64,000 nt of DNA from Rathayibacter sp. VKM Ac-2754 (GCF_009807095.1 NZ_WUCC01000002.1:62001-126000); one strand, 5' to 3'; positions 50,505 through 61,366 are shown, counted from the stretch's first letter. The notes: generated by a model from the letters alone, not told the origin. Program-made: numbers and translations.

Positions 50505-52039
50505 GGACGCCTCCAGGTGCGGCCGTCGCGAGCGAGGAGCTCGTCGGCGGAGTCGGGGCCCCAGGTTCCGGGGCGGTACTGCTCGGGCTGGCCCTGCGTG
50601 CTCCAGTACTCCTCGATCGGGTCGAGGATCTTCCAGGACAGCTCGACCTCCTCGTGCCGCGGGAACAGCGGCGGCTCGCCCAGGAGGACGTCGAGGATGA
50701 GGCGCTCGTAGGCCTCGGGGCTGGCCTCGGTGAACGCGTGGCCGTAGCCGAAGTCCATCGTGACGTCGCGCACCTGCATGCCGGCGCCGGGCACCTTCGA
50801 GCCGAAGCGCATGGTCACGCCCTCGTCGGGCTGCACGCGGATGACGAGCGCGTTCTGGCCGAGCGAGGTGGTCTGGCTCTCGGCGAAGAGCTGCTGCGGC
50901 GCGCGCTTGAAGACGACGGCGATCTCGGTCACGCGGCGGCCGAGGCGCTTGCCCGCCCGCAGGTAGAACGGGACGCCGGCCCAGCGGCGGGTGCCGATGT
51001 CGAGGCGCATCGCGGCGAAGGTCTCGGTGGTCGAGGTCGGGCTCATGCCGTCCTCCTCGAGGAAGCCGAGGACCTTCTCGCCGCCCTGCCAGCCGCCGGA
51101 GTACTGACCGCGCGCCGTGACCGTGGAGAGGTCCTTCGGCAGGCGGACGGCGGCGAGCACCTTCTCCTTCTCGGCGCGCAGGTCGGCGGCGTCGAACGAG
51201 ATCGGCTCCTCCATCGCCGTGAGGGCGAGGAGCTGCAGCAGGTGGTTCTGGATGACGTCGCGAGCGGCGCCGATCCCGTCGTAGTAGCCGGCACGGCCGC
51301 CCACTCCGATGTCCTCGGCCATCGTGATCTGGACGTGGTCGACGTAGTTCGAGTTCCAGAGCGGCTCGTACATCATGTTGGCGAAGCGCAGCGCCAGGAT
51401 GTTCTGGACCGTCTCCTTGCCGAGGTAGTGGTCGATCCGGAAGACGGAGTCGGGCGGGAACACCGACTCGACGACGGCGTTCAGCTCTCGGGCGGTCTTG
51501 AGGTCGCTGCCGAAGGGCTTCTCGATGACGACGCGTCGCCACTGGCCCTCCTTCTGCTCGGCGAGGCCGGAGCTGCGGAGCTGCTCGGTCACCTGCGGGA
51601 ACGACTTCGGCGGGATCGAGAGGTAGAAGGCGAAGTTGCCGTTGGTGCCGCGCTCGCGGTCGAGCTCGTCGACGGTGGTCTTCAGGCGCGCGAACGCGTC
51701 GGGGTCGTCGAACTCGCCCTGCACGAAGCGGATGCCCTGCGCGAGCTGGGTCCAGACCTCCTCGTGGAACTCGGTGCGGGCGTACTTCTTGACGGAGTCG
51801 TGCACGACCTTCTCGAAGTCCTGGTCGTCCCAGTCGCGTCGGGCGAAGCCGACGAGCGCGAAGCCGGGCGGGAGGAGGCCGCGGTTGGCGAGGTCGTAGA
51901 CCGCCGGCATGAGCTTCTTGCGCGACAGGTCGCCGGTGACTCCGAAGATCACGAGGCCGCTGGGGCCCGCGATCCGGTTCAACCGGCGGTCGAAGCTCAA
52001 CCGCAGCGGGTTGAACTCGGGGGTGATGTCCACAGGCAT
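50501..52039 (-). CDS. zwf: Glucose-6-phosphate dehydrogenase
   Basis: First enzyme of the oxidative pentose phosphate pathway; oxidises glucose 6-phosphate with NADP. The 512 residues show the coenzyme-binding FGVTGDLSRKKLMPAVYDL near 32-50, the active-site signature RIDHYLGKETVQN near 205, and NHLLQLLALTAMEEP. AAGGAC lies about 10 nt before the ATG at 52039. The gene begins the zwf-opcA-pgl minus-strand unit, separated from pgi by a strong hairpin. Confidence 0.97.
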   Translation of the reverse strand: MPVDITPEFNPLRLSFDRRLNRIAGPSGLVIFGVTGDLSRKKLMPAVYDLANRGLLPPGFALVGFARRDWDDQDFEKVVHDSVKKYARTEFHEEVWTQLAQGIRFVQGEFDDPDAFARLKTTVDELDRERGTNGNFAFYLSIPPKSFPQVTEQLRSSGLAEQKEGQWRRVVIEKPFGSDLKTARELNAVVESVFPPDSVFRIDHYLGKETVQNILALRFANMMYEPLWNSNYVDHVQITMAEDIGVGGRAGYYDGIGAARDVIQNHLLQLLALTAMEEPISFDAADLRAEKEKVLAAVRLPKDLSTVTARGQYSGGWQGGEKVLGFLEEDGMSPTSTTETFAAMRLDIGTRRWAGVPFYLRAGKRLGRRVTEIAVVFKRAPQQLFAESQTTSLGQNALVIRVQPDEGVTMRFGSKVPGAGMQVRDVTMDFGYGHAFTEASPEAYERLILDVLLGEPPLFPRHEEVELSWKILDPIEEYWSTQGQPEQYRPGTWGPDSADELLARDGRTWRRP

Positions 52040-52198
52040 GTGCAGTGTCCTTCTGTGTTCCTGGGTCTTCTGCGTGCCGGGGCGGCCGGGGATGCCGGCC
52101 GTGACGGCGCACTGCTCTCGGTGAGGGAGGGGGAGGGGACGCCCGCCCGCTCCGATGAGGGCTTGCGATCGCGGCTCGCGAGGAGCCGCGGACGACCG

Positions 52199-52242
52199 CG
52201 GGCACGCCGCCCCCGCCTCGAGGGCGGGGAGCGGCGTGCCCG
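52199..52242 (-). terminator. Terminator of tal-pgi
   Basis: CGGGCACGCCGC (52199-52210) pairs with GCGGCGTGCCCG (52231-52242) over 12 bp; inside, CCCCGCC pairs with GGCGGGG with one bulge. It starts 5 nt after the pgi stop on the minus strand. The rest of the 208-bp gap to zwf holds a further 7-bp hairpin CGGCCGG/CCGGCCG (52083-52101) and no gene. Confidence 0.85.
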
Positions 52243-52247
52243 TCGGA

Positions 52248-53861
52248 TCAGGTGTTGAGCGCCTCGAAGAGCGCCTCGAGGTCGGCCTCGGGGTCGGTCA
52301 GCGTCAGCGTGAGCACCGGGCGGCCGTGCTCCGCGAGCACGCTCGCGTCGCCGGCGGCCTGGGCGAGGATCAGCTGGCCGAAGGTGAACGGGCTCTCGGG
52401 GATCTCGAGGTCCACGTCCGCGCGCTCGGTGATCTGGAGGAAGACGCCGGTCGGCGCTCCACCCTTGTGGTACTGACCGGTCGAGTGCAGGAAGCGAGGG
52501 CCCCAGCCGAAGGTCACGGGACGCTGCGCCTGCGCGGCGAGGAGGTCGCGGACGCCCTCGAGCTGCGGGAGGGCGAGGCGGTCGACGTAGGCCTGGATGG
52601 AGACGTAGCCGCCCTCGCCCAGCTGCGCGAGCAGCAGGTCGACGGCCTGCGCCACGGTGGTGACGCCCTCGGTGACGGCCGCGGTCCCGGTGACCTCGAT
52701 GCCGGCGTCCGTGAAGGCCGGCTGAGCCGGCTCGGGGCGCTTCTCGAGCAGCGCGCGGGTCGCGATCTTCGCCGACTCGACGTCGGGCTGGTCGAACGGG
52801 TTGATCCCGAGCAGACGGCCCGCGACGGCGACCGCGTACTCCCAGGTCAGCATCTGCGCGCCGAGCGACCCGGAGAGGAGGATCTCGCCCTCGTGCCGGT
52901 CGCGCGGGAACAGGTGCAGCGCGGACGCGTCCTCGACGAGACGGACGACCTGCACGTCGGGCAGGTTCTCGGAGAGCTCGGGCGCGAGCGTGCCGAGGAC
53001 GACGGGGAGGATGCCCGTGCCGTCCTTGCCGGTCGACTCGGCGATGAGCTGCTCCGCCCAGTCGGCGAAGCCCACGATGTGCGTGCCGTCGGCGACGATC
53101 GCGAGCTTGTCGCGGCGCGGGCTGGTCGCGGCGATGGCCGCGCCCAGGATCAGACCCGGGTTCTCGGGGGTGTCGACGGCCAGGCCGAGCGACGCCTCCG
53201 CCGCCTCGTCGAGCAACGCCTCGATGTCGGCGCCGGCGAGACCGGACGGCACGAGACCGAAGGCGGAGAGCGACGAGAAGCGTCCGCCGATGTTCGGGTC
53301 GGCGTTGAAGACGCGGTAGCCCGCCTCGCGCGAGGACGAATCGAGCGGCGAGCCCGGGTCGGTCACGATCACGATGCGGTCGAGCGGGTCGATACCGGCC
53401 TCGGTGAAGGCCTTCTCGTACGCCTTCTTCTGGCTCGCCGTCTCGACGGTCGAGCCCGACTTCGACGAGATCACGACGGCCGTGGTGGCGAGGCGGTCCT
53501 GCAGAGCGGCGAGGACCTGACCCGGGGCGGTCGAGTCGAGCACGGTGAGCTCGACGCCCGCCGTGCGGGTGATGACCTCGGGCGCGAGCGACGAACCGCC
53601 CATGCCGCCGAGCACGATGTGGTCGATGCCCTTGGCCTGGAACTCCTCGCGGAGGGCCAGGATCCGGGGGACCAGCGGGCGCGAGACCGTGGTCGACTCG
53701 GTCCAGCCGAGGCGCTTGGCCGACTCCTCCTCGGCCGCCGCTCCCCAGAGGGTGGGGACCTGGGCGGTGATGCCGGAGGCGACCTCGTCGGCGACGAGAT
53801 CGGGGACGACGCGGTCGACGGCCTTCTCGGCGTCTCCGCTGACGTGGATCTGGATCGTCAT
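52248..53861 (-). CDS. pgi: Glucose-6-phosphate isomerase
   Basis: Interconverts glucose 6-phosphate and fructose 6-phosphate. The 537 residues are of the divergent actinobacterial type: DHIVLGGMGGSSLAPEV near 80-95, VVISSKSGSTVETAS (SIS-domain phosphate site), VTDPGSPLDSS, NADPNIGGRFSSLSAFGL, and FGWGPRFLHSTGQYHKGG near 430. The ATG at 53861 starts 2 bp after the tal stop, so pgi is cotranscribed with tal. It ends at a strong hairpin. Confidence 0.93.
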   Translation of the reverse strand: MTIQIHVSGDAEKAVDRVVPDLVADEVASGITAQVPTLWGAAAEEESAKRLGWTESTTVSRPLVPRILALREEFQAKGIDHIVLGGMGGSSLAPEVITRTAGVELTVLDSTAPGQVLAALQDRLATTAVVISSKSGSTVETASQKKAYEKAFTEAGIDPLDRIVIVTDPGSPLDSSSREAGYRVFNADPNIGGRFSSLSAFGLVPSGLAGADIEALLDEAAEASLGLAVDTPENPGLILGAAIAATSPRRDKLAIVADGTHIVGFADWAEQLIAESTGKDGTGILPVVLGTLAPELSENLPDVQVVRLVEDASALHLFPRDRHEGEILLSGSLGAQMLTWEYAVAVAGRLLGINPFDQPDVESAKIATRALLEKRPEPAQPAFTDAGIEVTGTAAVTEGVTTVAQAVDLLLAQLGEGGYVSIQAYVDRLALPQLEGVRDLLAAQAQRPVTFGWGPRFLHSTGQYHKGGAPTGVFLQITERADVDLEIPESPFTFGQLILAQAAGDASVLAEHGRPVLTLTLTDPEADLEALFEALNT

Positions 53862-53863
53862 GC

Positions 53864-54985
53864 TCAGGCCTGCGCCTTCGCGCCCTCGAGCGCCGCGGTC
53901 ACGGTGTCGAGCAGCTCGTTCCAGGAGACGACGAACTTCTCGACGCCCTCCTTCTCGAGCAGCTCGGTGACGTCGGCGTACGAGACGCCCTGCGCGGCGA
54001 CGGCGTCGAGGACGGCGTTCGCGTCGGCGTAGGACCCGGTGACGGTGTCGCCGGTGATGTCACCGTGGTCGAAGGTCGCCTCGAGGGTCTTCTCGGGCAT
54101 CGTGTTGACGACGCCGGCCGCGACGAGCTCGGTCACGTAGAGGGTGTCGGGGAGGTCGGTCGACTTGACGCCGGTCGAGGCCCACAGCGGGCGCTGGCGG
54201 TTCGCGCCCGACTCCTGGAGCAGGAGGGCGCGCTCGGTGGCGAACGCCTCGACGAAGACCTCGTAGGCGAGCTGCGCGTTGGCGACGCCCGACTTGCTCT
54301 TGAGCGCGCGGGCCTCCTCGGTGCCGACGGCCTCGAGGCGCTTGTCGATCTCGGTGTCGACGCGCGACACGAAGAACGAGGCGACCGAGTGGATGGTGGC
54401 GAGGTCGATGCCCGCCTCCTTGGCCTTCTCGAGACCGGCGAGGTAGGCGTTGATGACCGCGCGGTAGCGGGCGAGCGAGAAGATCAGGGTGACGTTGACC
54501 GAGATGCCGGAGCCGATGACCTCGGTGATGGCCTCGAGGCCCTCGACGGTCGCGGGGATCTTGATCATCGCGTTCGGACGGTCGACCTTGGCCCAGAGGG
54601 CCTTGGCCTGCTCGATCGTGCCCTGCGCGTCGTGCGCGAGGCCCGGCTCGACCTCGATCGACACGCGGCCGTCGTAGCCGTGGCTGGCGTCGTAGATCGG
54701 GCGGAAGATGTCCGACGCCGCGGCGACGTCGTCGGTCGTGATCTCGAAGACGGCGTCGGTCACCGAGGTGCCGGCGGCGGCGAGCTCGCGCACCTGGGCG
54801 TCGTAGGACTCGCCGTTCGCGAGTGCCGCGGCGAAGATGGTGGGGTTAGTGGTGACTCCGACGACGTTCTTCTCGTCGATCAGCTTCTGCAGTCCTCCGG
54901 AGGAGATGCGCGAGCGCGAGAGGTCGTCGAGCCAGATGCTGACGCCTGCGGCGGAGAGCTCTGCGGTGGGGGTGTTCTCAGTCAT
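53864..54985 (-). CDS. tal: Transaldolase
   Basis: Moves a three-carbon unit between sugar phosphates in the non-oxidative pentose phosphate pathway. The 373 residues show the N-terminal [32 protein letters not shown], the Schiff-base lysine in [12 protein letters not shown] and the later [18 protein letters not shown], all of the long actinobacterial TalB-like type. ATG at 54985 is chosen because the reading frame upstream, though open, lacks similarity; AGAAGAAGAGAC-type purines lie just before it. pgi follows 2 bp later. Confidence 0.95.
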   Translation of the reverse strand: MTENTPTAELSAAGVSIWLDDLSRSRISSGGLQKLIDEKNVVGVTTNPTIFAAALANGESYDAQVRELAAAGTSVTDAVFEITTDDVAAASDIFRPIYDASHGYDGRVSIEVEPGLAHDAQGTIEQAKALWAKVDRPNAMIKIPATVEGLEAITEVIGSGISVNVTLIFSLARYRAVINAYLAGLEKAKEAGIDLATIHSVASFFVSRVDTEIDKRLEAVGTEEARALKSKSGVANAQLAYEVFVEAFATERALLLQESGANRQRPLWASTGVKSTDLPDTLYVTELVAAGVVNTMPEKTLEATFDHGDITGDTVTGSYADANAVLDAVAAQGVSYADVTELLEKEGVEKFVVSWNELLDTVTAALEGAKAQA

Positions 54986-55044
54986 GTCTCTTCTTCTTCG
55001 TGCGTAGGTGGAACGGGTCGTGGGGGAGTCGTCGGGCTGACGGC

Positions 55045-55075
55045 GAAGGCCGCGTCCGGGGTGGACGCGGCCTTC
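55045..55075 (-). terminator. Hairpin between tkt and tal
   Basis: GAAGGCCGCGTCC (55045-55057) pairs over 13 bp with GGACGCGGCCTTC (55063-55075) with a 5-nt loop, 4 nt past the tkt stop on the minus strand. It may stop or reduce transcription from tkt into tal. Confidence 0.8.
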
Positions 55076-55079
55076 GGGG

Positions 55080-57173
55080 TCAGGAAGCCTCGATCGACTC
55101 CTTCGCGGCGGTGAGGGCCGCGTCGGTGGTGATCCCGAACTCGCGGAACAGGGTCTTGTAGTCGGCGGAGGCGCCGAAGTGCTCGATCGAGACCGAGCGG
55201 CCGGCATCGCCGACGTACTTCTGCCAGCCGAGGCTGAGCCCCGCCTCGATCGAGACGCGGGCCTTGACGGAGGAGGGCAGGACCTTCTCGCGGTACTCGG
55301 CGTCCTGCTCCTCGAACCACTCGAGGGACGGAGCCGAGACGACGCGGGCGTTGACGCCCTCGCCCTTCAGCAGCTCGCGCGCCTCGACGGCGATCTGCAG
55401 CTCGGAGCCGGTGGCGATGAGGATGACGTCCGGGGTGCCGTTCGGCGCGTCGGCCAGGATGTACGCGCCGCGGGCGACGTTCGAGGCGTGAGCGAAGGTC
55501 TCGCCCTCGGCCTCGCCCTCGCCGCGCTCGAAGACGGGGATGTTCTGGCGGGTGAGCGCGAGCCCTGCCGGGCCCTCGCGACGCTCGAGGATCGTCTTCC
55601 AGGCGTAGGCGACCTCGTTCGCGTCACCGGGACGGACGATGTCCAGTCCCGGGATCGCGCGGAGGGCGGCCAGCTGCTCGACCGGCTGGTGCGTCGGGCC
55701 GTCCTCGCCGAGGGCGACGGAGTCGTGGGTCCAGACGTAGATCGCCGGCGCCTTCATGAGCGCGGCGAGACGGACCGCCGGGCGCATGTAGTCGGAGAAG
55801 ATCAGGAAGGTGCCGCCGAAGGGGCGGGTGTTGCCGTGCAGGACGATGCCGTTCAGGATCGCGCCCATGGCGTGCTCGCGGATGCCGAAGTGCAGCACAC
55901 GGCCGCCCTTCTTGCCGGTCCACTCGTGGGTCGAGAACTCGGACGGGACGAACGAGCCCGCTCCCTCGATCGTCGTGTTGTTCGACTCGGCGAGGTCGGC
56001 CGAGCCGCCCCAGAGCTCGGGGACGACACCGGCGAGAGCGTTGATGACCTTGCCGGACGCGGCGCGGGTCGAGACCTCCTTGCCGGGCTCGAAGACCGGG
56101 AGGGCGTCCTCGACGCCCTCGGGCAGCTCGCCGCTCAGGACGCGGTCGAGGAGGACCTTCTTCTCGGGGTTCGCCGAGGCCCACGCGTCGAACTGCTCGT
56201 TCCACTCGGCGTGCGCCGCCTGGCCGCGCTCGACGGCCTTGCGGGTGTGCTCGATGACCTCGTCGGCGACGTCGAAGGTCTTCTCGGGGTCGAAGCCGAG
56301 CACCTCCTTGAGGCCGCGCAGCTCGTCGGCGCCGAGGGCGGAGCCGTGGATCTTGCCGGTGTTCTGCTTCTTCGGCGACGGCCAGCCGATGATCGTGCGC
56401 AGGATGATGAGCGACGGCTTGTCGGTCTCGCCCTTCGCGGCCTCGATCGCGGCGTGGAGCTCGGCGACGTCCTCGTGGTACTCGCCGGTCTTCTTCCAGT
56501 CGACGACCTGCACCTGCCAGTCGTAGGCCTCGTAGCGGGCCTTGACGTCCTCGGTGAAGGCGATGTTGGTGTCGTCCTCGATCGAGATCTGGTTGGAGTC
56601 GTAGATGACGACGAGGTTGCCGAGCTTCTGGTGGCCGGCCAGCGAGGACGCCTCGCTGGTGATGCCCTCCTGCAGGTCGCCGTCGCCGGCGATCACGTAG
56701 ACGAAGTGGTCGAACGGCGAGTCGCCCGCGGCGGCCTCGGGGTCGAACAGGTCGCGCTCGAAGCGCGAGGCGTAGGCGAAGCCCACGGCCGAGGCGAGAC
56801 CCTGGCCGAGCGGCCCGGTCGTGATCTCGATGCCGTCGGTGTGTCCGTACTCGGGGTGCCCGGGGGTCTTCGAGCCCCAGGTGCGCAGCGCCTTGAGGTC
56901 GTCGAGCTCGAGGCCGTAGCCGCCCAGGTAGAACTGGACGTACTGGGTCAGCGAGGAGTGGCCGACCGACAGGATGAAGCGGTCGCGTCCGATCCAGGTG
57001 GCGTCGGACGGGTCGCGGCGCATGACCTTCTGGAACAGGAGGTAGGCGGCGGGCGCGAGGCTCATGGCGGTTCCGGGATGGCCGTTGCCGACCTTCTCGA
57101 CCGCATCCGCGGCGAGGACCCTCGCCGTGTCGACTGCCTTCTCGTCAATGGATTCCCATTGCAGTTCTGACAC
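55080..57173 (-). CDS. tkt: Transketolase
   Basis: Thiamine-diphosphate enzyme moving two-carbon units in the pentose phosphate pathway. The 697 residues begin [20 protein letters not shown] and show [20 protein letters not shown] near 27-46, the TPP-binding [19 protein letters not shown] near 155, [15 protein letters not shown] and [15 protein letters not shown] in the C-terminal domain. GTG at 57173 is chosen because AGAAGGG lies about 10 nt upstream and the conserved N-terminus begins there. The gene is divergent from ctaB with a 323-bp gap between starts. Confidence 0.96.
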   Translation of the reverse strand: MSELQWESIDEKAVDTARVLAADAVEKVGNGHPGTAMSLAPAAYLLFQKVMRRDPSDATWIGRDRFILSVGHSSLTQYVQFYLGGYGLELDDLKALRTWGSKTPGHPEYGHTDGIEITTGPLGQGLASAVGFAYASRFERDLFDPEAAAGDSPFDHFVYVIAGDGDLQEGITSEASSLAGHQKLGNLVVIYDSNQISIEDDTNIAFTEDVKARYEAYDWQVQVVDWKKTGEYHEDVAELHAAIEAAKGETDKPSLIILRTIIGWPSPKKQNTGKIHGSALGADELRGLKEVLGFDPEKTFDVADEVIEHTRKAVERGQAAHAEWNEQFDAWASANPEKKVLLDRVLSGELPEGVEDALPVFEPGKEVSTRAASGKVINALAGVVPELWGGSADLAESNNTTIEGAGSFVPSEFSTHEWTGKKGGRVLHFGIREHAMGAILNGIVLHGNTRPFGGTFLIFSDYMRPAVRLAALMKAPAIYVWTHDSVALGEDGPTHQPVEQLAALRAIPGLDIVRPGDANEVAYAWKTILERREGPAGLALTRQNIPVFERGEGEAEGETFAHASNVARGAYILADAPNGTPDVILIATGSELQIAVEARELLKGEGVNARVVSAPSLEWFEEQDAEYREKVLPSSVKARVSIEAGLSLGWQKYVGDAGRSVSIEHFGASADYKTLFREFGITTDAALTAAKESIEAS

Positions 57174-57353
57174 TTGGTACTGACCCTTCTCGAGACGTGG
57201 GGGAGACGGGGACCGTCCGCCCTCTCGCATGGTGGAGCACGCCGCATGACGACTTCGGCACGATGCTCCGGCGACGATCCTCTTCATGCGCGTCGTGACC
57301 GATCGGTCGGACGGGCGGCGGAAGCGTGCCGGCGGCTCTGGCGAGCACGTCCG

Positions 57354-57359
57354 ATCATA
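57354..57359 (-). promoter_or_regulatory. -10 box (TATGAT) for tkt
   Basis: TATGAT on the minus strand, close to consensus, giving a leader of about 170 nt for tkt. No clear -35. Confidence 0.5.
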
Positions 57360-57459
57360 CCGAGGGGGGTGCGCCGGGCCGCGGGGGTTGCGGGGTCGCA
57401 TATGTCGGCGATCGATTGGACAAGCGTGCACTCCCGGCGTCCGCCTCGGCGACGCGCAT

Positions 57460-57465
57460 TACACT
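57460..57465 (+). promoter_or_regulatory. -10 box (TACACT) for ctaB
   Basis: TACACT with transcription start near 57472, so the palindrome CGTTCGAACG (57476-57485) would lie in the leader just before the AGAGGAG ribosome-binding site. Confidence 0.5.
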
Positions 57466-57496
57466 CGTTCGGGATCGTTCGAACGTTAGAGGAGCA

Positions 57497-58429
57497 ATGG
57501 ACCTAGTCGTGGAGACCACCGCCGTCGAGCGAGGCGGGCCGTCGGGGTCGCCGCTCTCGCGCAAGGTGAAGGCCTTCGTCTCGCTGACGAAGCCGCGGGT
57601 CATCGAGCTGCTCCTCGTCGTGACCGCGCCGACGATGATCCTGGCCCAGGGCGGGATCCCGAACCTCCTGCTGGTGCTGAACGTCCTGATCGGCGGCGCT
57701 CTGAGCGCCGGGTCCGCCGGCGCGTTCAACTGCTACTTCGACCGCGACATCGACCGGCTGATGAACCGGACGAAGAACCGCCCGCTCGTCACCGGGGAGA
57801 TCTCGGACCGCGCCGCGCTGGTCTTCGCGACCACGATCGGAGTCCTCTCGATCGTCTGGCTCGGATTCACCGCGAACTGGCTCTCCGCCGCCCTCTCGCT
57901 CGCCGCGATCCTCATCTACGTCGTGTTCTACACGCTGTTCCTCAAGCGCCGCACCCCGCAGAACATCGTCTGGGGAGGGATCGCGGGCTGCATGCCGGTC
58001 CTGATCGGCTGGGCCGCGGTCACCGACTCGCTCGACTGGGCGCCGATCATCCTCTTCTCGGTCATCTTCCTCTGGACCCCGCCGCACTACTGGCCGCTCT
58101 CGATGAAGTACCGCGACGACTACCGAGCGGCGGGTGTGCCGATGCTCGCCGTCGTCCGGGGGCGCACCATCGTCGGCCTGCAGGTGATCCTGTACGCCTG
58201 GGCGACGGTCGCCTGCTCGCTGCTCCTCATCCCCGTGGCGGGGATGGGAGTCGTGTACACCGTCGTCGCCCTCGCGAGCGGCGTCTGGTTCATCGCCGAG
58301 ACCCACCGCCTCTACAGCCTCGCGATCCGTCACGAGCACGTCTCGCCGATGCGCGTCTTCCACGGCTCGATCGGGTACCTGACGCTGCTCTTCCTGGCGG
58401 TCGGCATCGACCCGCTGCTGCCCTTCTGA
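57497..58429 (+). CDS. ctaB: Protohaem IX farnesyltransferase (haem O synthase)
   Basis: Integral membrane prenyltransferase that adds farnesyl to haem b to form haem O for cytochrome oxidase. The 310 residues have several membrane helices and the [13 protein letters not shown] prenyltransferase motif [20 protein letters not shown] near 75-95, plus the second conserved region [23 protein letters not shown] lies a few nt before the ATG at 57497. ctaA starts on the last base of its stop codon (TGATG), so the two haem A genes are coupled. Confidence 0.96.
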   Translation: MDLVVETTAVERGGPSGSPLSRKVKAFVSLTKPRVIELLLVVTAPTMILAQGGIPNLLLVLNVLIGGALSAGSAGAFNCYFDRDIDRLMNRTKNRPLVTGEISDRAALVFATTIGVLSIVWLGFTANWLSAALSLAAILIYVVFYTLFLKRRTPQNIVWGGIAGCMPVLIGWAAVTDSLDWAPIILFSVIFLWTPPHYWPLSMKYRDDYRAAGVPMLAVVRGRTIVGLQVILYAWATVACSLLLIPVAGMGVVYTVVALASGVWFIAETHRLYSLAIRHEHVSPMRVFHGSIGYLTLLFLAVGIDPLLPF

Positions 58430-59388
58430 TGATCACGCCGTTCTCCCTCCTCGCCGATCGGGTGACCCTGACGCCGCGGGCGCTGCGCTGGGGGACGACC
58501 GCAGCGCTCGTCGCGAGCATCCTCATCATCTTCTTCGGCGGAGTCGTGCGCCTCACCGGCTCCGGACTCGGCTGCCCGACCTGGCCCGCCTGCGAGGCGG
58601 GTTCGCTCACCTCGACGCCGGAGCTCGGGATCCACGGGTTCATCGAGTTCACCAATCGGGCCTTCACGGGTGTGCTGGTCGTCGCCGTCGGCTGGGCCAT
58701 CACCGCGGCGAGGCTGCAGAAGCCGCGCGATCGCACGATGACGCGACTCGCGTGGTCGCAGTTCTGGCTCGTCGTCGCGAACGCCCTCGCCGGTGGCGCG
58801 ACCGTCCACTCCGGGCTGAACCCGTACATCGTCGCGGGTCACTTCGTGCTCGCGATCGCCCTGCTCACGACGACCTCGCTCACCTGGCACCGCGCGCACC
58901 GCTCGCAGTCGACATCGTTCGAGCCGGACGCCCTCACCCGCGGCACGAGCATCGCTCTCGTCGTCGCGACCCTGCTCGTCATCCTGGTGGGGACGCTCGT
59001 GACGGGCACCGGCCCGCACGCCGGCGACTCCGCGGAGGTGCCCCGGATGCAGTTCCACTGGGAGAGCGTCACGATCGTCCACGGCGTGCTCGGGACGGCC
59101 TCTCTCGGGCTCGGGATCGCCCTCTACCTGCTGCTCCTGCGCGCCCCCGGCGCCGAGCTGGCCCGCCGGCGGGTGGCGGCCTTCGTGATCGTCGTTCTGC
59201 TGCAGGCGCTCGTCGGCGTCGCGCAGTCGCTCCTCGCGCTGCCGGAGGCCCTGGTCGCCGTCCACCTGCTCGGCTCGGCCCTGGTCTGGGTGGGGGCGGT
59301 GCGCGTCCTGCTCGACGTGAACCCCCGGCTCTTCACGGTGGGCGCGCAGCGCCGTCGCGCCGCCGAGCAACTCCAGACGACCCGCTGA
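58429..59388 (+). CDS. ctaA: Haem A synthase (CtaA/COX15 family)
   Basis: Membrane enzyme that oxidises the methyl group of haem O to make haem A. The 319 residues have eight hydrophobic stretches and the family motifs GGVVRLTGSGLGCPTWP (near 38-54) followed by the EFTNR motif, a His in GGATVHSGLN, GTGPHAGD and HGVLGTA; these carry the haem-binding histidines. A Cys pair lies at CPTWPAC. It overlaps ctaB by 1 bp. The 3' end is followed by 559 bp without a supported gene. Confidence 0.94.
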   Translation: MITPFSLLADRVTLTPRALRWGTTAALVASILIIFFGGVVRLTGSGLGCPTWPACEAGSLTSTPELGIHGFIEFTNRAFTGVLVVAVGWAITAARLQKPRDRTMTRLAWSQFWLVVANALAGGATVHSGLNPYIVAGHFVLAIALLTTTSLTWHRAHRSQSTSFEPDALTRGTSIALVVATLLVILVGTLVTGTGPHAGDSAEVPRMQFHWESVTIVHGVLGTASLGLGIALYLLLLRAPGAELARRRVAAFVIVVLLQALVGVAQSLLALPEALVAVHLLGSALVWVGAVRVLLDVNPRLFTVGAQRRRAAEQLQTTR

Positions 59389-59947
59389 CCGACGCTCCCG
59401 ACGGTCGGCGTCAGCGCGATCGAGGTGTCGACGGAGCCGCACGAGCGCGACCGGCAGTGCCCCGATGGTGAGCTCCTGCGCGAGCCCCTCGGCGAGCAGA
59501 GTGAACGTGCGTGCGGAGCGGGCGGACCCGGGGGGTCGCAGCAGCGCGATCAGGAGGCGGGGGAGTGGGCGGGGGCAGTCGTCGTTCGGCATGTCCGCAC
59601 TCCATCACGGACCACCGACACTCGTATGGTCATGCGTGTCTGACGGCGCGATCCGCCGTACCCGGCCGACACCCAGCTGCAGAGGTTCCGCTCGGCGCGC
59701 GGCGTCCGTAAGATGGGCATTTGGTTCGAGTTCGGCGCGGGACGCGCCCTCCGCTCCCCACCGCGGGAACTCGGACCGTCGGCCCGACGCAGCGCCGCAG
59801 CACGCCTCAGGACATCCAGGGACGCACATCACCCGCTCCGCGCATCGCACCGATCGCGCGACCGGCCGGAACGCACCTCACGGGTCCACCCCGGGGGAAT
59901 GACTCCGGAGCCCGACCGGTTATCAGTGGGTAGGAAACGAGGTACAC
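59389..59947. other. Long ctaA-sufB gap with candidate suf promoter, no gene supported
   Basis: 559 bp. The place where many actinobacteria carry the regulator gene sufR has no readable gene here. A TTCCGC-17-TAAGAT promoter candidate lies at 59686-59714 and a TATGGT at 59624-59629. A minus-strand frame opening at ATG 59592 looks codon-like for about 75 residues but then runs through ctaA in antisense, so it is not annotated as a gene. Confidence 0.5.
59686..59714 (+). promoter_or_regulatory. Candidate promoter of the suf genes
   Basis: TTCCGC (59686-59691), 17-nt spacer, TAAGAT (59709-59714). The leader to sufB would be about 225 nt. Confidence 0.4.
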
Positions 59948-61366
59948 ATGTCAGACATCCTGATCGACCGCCCCGAGCTCGAGAGCCTCGGCGTCTACGA
60001 GTTCGGCTGGTCCGACTCGGACTCCGCAGGCGCGTCCGCGCGTCGCGGCATCTCACCCGAGGTCGTCTCCGACATCTCCGCGCTCAAGAACGAGCCCGCA
60101 TGGATGCGCGAGCGCCGCATGAAGGCGCTGAAGCTCTTCGAGCGCAAGCCGATGCCGACGTGGGGAGCCGACCTCTCGGACATCGACTTCGACAACATCA
60201 AGTACTTCGTCCGCTCGACCGAGAAGCAGGCGCAGACCTGGGACGACCTCCCGGACGACATCAAGAACACCTACGAGCGCCTCGGGATCCCCGAGGCCGA
60301 GCGCCAGCGCCTCGTCGGCGGCGTCGCAGCGCAGTACGAGTCCGAGGTCGTCTACCACCAGATCCGCGAGGACCTGGAGGAGCAGGGCGTCATCTTCATG
60401 GACACCGACACCGCGCTGCGCGAGCACCCCGAGATCTTCCAGGAGTACTTCGGCACGGTCATCCCGTCGGGCGACAACAAGTTCGCGGCGCTCAACACGG
60501 CCGTCTGGTCGGGCGGGTCGTTCGTGTACGTGCCCAAGGGCGTCCACGTCGACATCCCGCTGCAGGCCTACTTCCGGATCAACACCGAGAACATGGGCCA
60601 GTTCGAGCGCACGCTGATCATCGCCGACGAGGGCAGCTACGTGCACTACATCGAGGGCTGCACGGCTCCGATCTACAAGTCGGACTCGCTGCACTCGGCT
60701 GTCGTCGAGATCATCGTGAAGAAGAACGCCCGCGTGCGGTACACGACCATCCAGAACTGGTCGAACAACGTGTACAACCTCGTCACCAAGCGCGCTATCG
60801 CGCACGAGGGGGCGACGATGGAGTGGATCGACGGCAACATCGGCTCCAAGGTCACGATGAAGTACCCGTCGATCTTCCTGGTCGGCGAGCACGCCAAGGG
60901 CGAGACGCTCTCCGTCGCGTTCGCGGGCCCCGGCCAGCACCAGGACGCCGGCGCCAAGATGATCCACATGGCGCCCTACACGCAGTCGTCGATCGTCTCG
61001 AAGTCCATCGCCAGGGGCGGCGGCCGCGCCGGCTACCGCGGCGAGGTGCGGGTCGATGCCAATGCGCACCACTCCGCCAACACCGTGCGCTGCGACGCGC
61101 TGCTGGTCGACACCATCTCGCGCTCCGACACCTACCCCGCCATCGACATCCGTGTGGACGACGTCCAGCTCGGACACGAGGCGACGGTCTCGAAGGTCAG
61201 CGAGGAGCAGCTCTTCTACCTGATGTCCCGCGGGATGCCCGAGGACGAGGCCATGGCCATGATCGTGCGCGGGTTCATCGAGCCGATCGCGCGCGAGCTG
61301 CCGATGGAGTACGCCCTCGAGCTGAACAAGCTCATCGAGATGGGCATGGAGGGCAGCGTCGGATGA
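59948..61366 (+). CDS. sufB: Fe-S cluster assembly protein SufB
   Basis: Scaffold subunit of the SufBCD complex, which builds Fe-S clusters in the cytoplasm. The 472 residues start [21 protein letters not shown] and show [20 protein letters not shown], the beta-helix core with [20 protein letters not shown], whose cysteine is in the conserved position, and [16 protein letters not shown] further Cys lies in VRCDALLVD. The length and motifs are typical. It opens the sufB-sufD-Rieske-sufC-sufT series. Confidence 0.96.
   Translation: MSDILIDRPELESLGVYEFGWSDSDSAGASARRGISPEVVSDISALKNEPAWMRERRMKALKLFERKPMPTWGADLSDIDFDNIKYFVRSTEKQAQTWDDLPDDIKNTYERLGIPEAERQRLVGGVAAQYESEVVYHQIREDLEEQGVIFMDTDTALREHPEIFQEYFGTVIPSGDNKFAALNTAVWSGGSFVYVPKGVHVDIPLQAYFRINTENMGQFERTLIIADEGSYVHYIEGCTAPIYKSDSLHSAVVEIIVKKNARVRYTTIQNWSNNVYNLVTKRAIAHEGATMEWIDGNIGSKVTMKYPSIFLVGEHAKGETLSVAFAGPGQHQDAGAKMIHMAPYTQSSIVSKSIARGGGRAGYRGEVRVDANAHHSANTVRCDALLVDTISRSDTYPAIDIRVDDVQLGHEATVSKVSEEQLFYLMSRGMPEDEAMAMIVRGFIEPIARELPMEYALELNKLIEMGMEGSVG

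Larger units (their letters stand above)
57174..57496. other. Divergent tkt/ctaB promoter region, no gene seen
   Basis: 323 bp between the tkt and ctaB starts. It holds a minus-strand TATGAT (57354-57359) for tkt, a plus-strand TACACT (57460-57465) for ctaB and a 10-bp palindrome CGTTCGAACG (57476-57485). Nothing else is recognised. Confidence 0.6.

Noticed and set aside
58330-59592. Minus-strand frame beginning MPNDDCPRPLPRLLIALL with a GGAG upstream
   Set aside because: Only the first ~75 residues lie outside ctaA and look codon-like; the rest is antisense to ctaA and there is no stop between. A remnant is possible, a gene is not supported.
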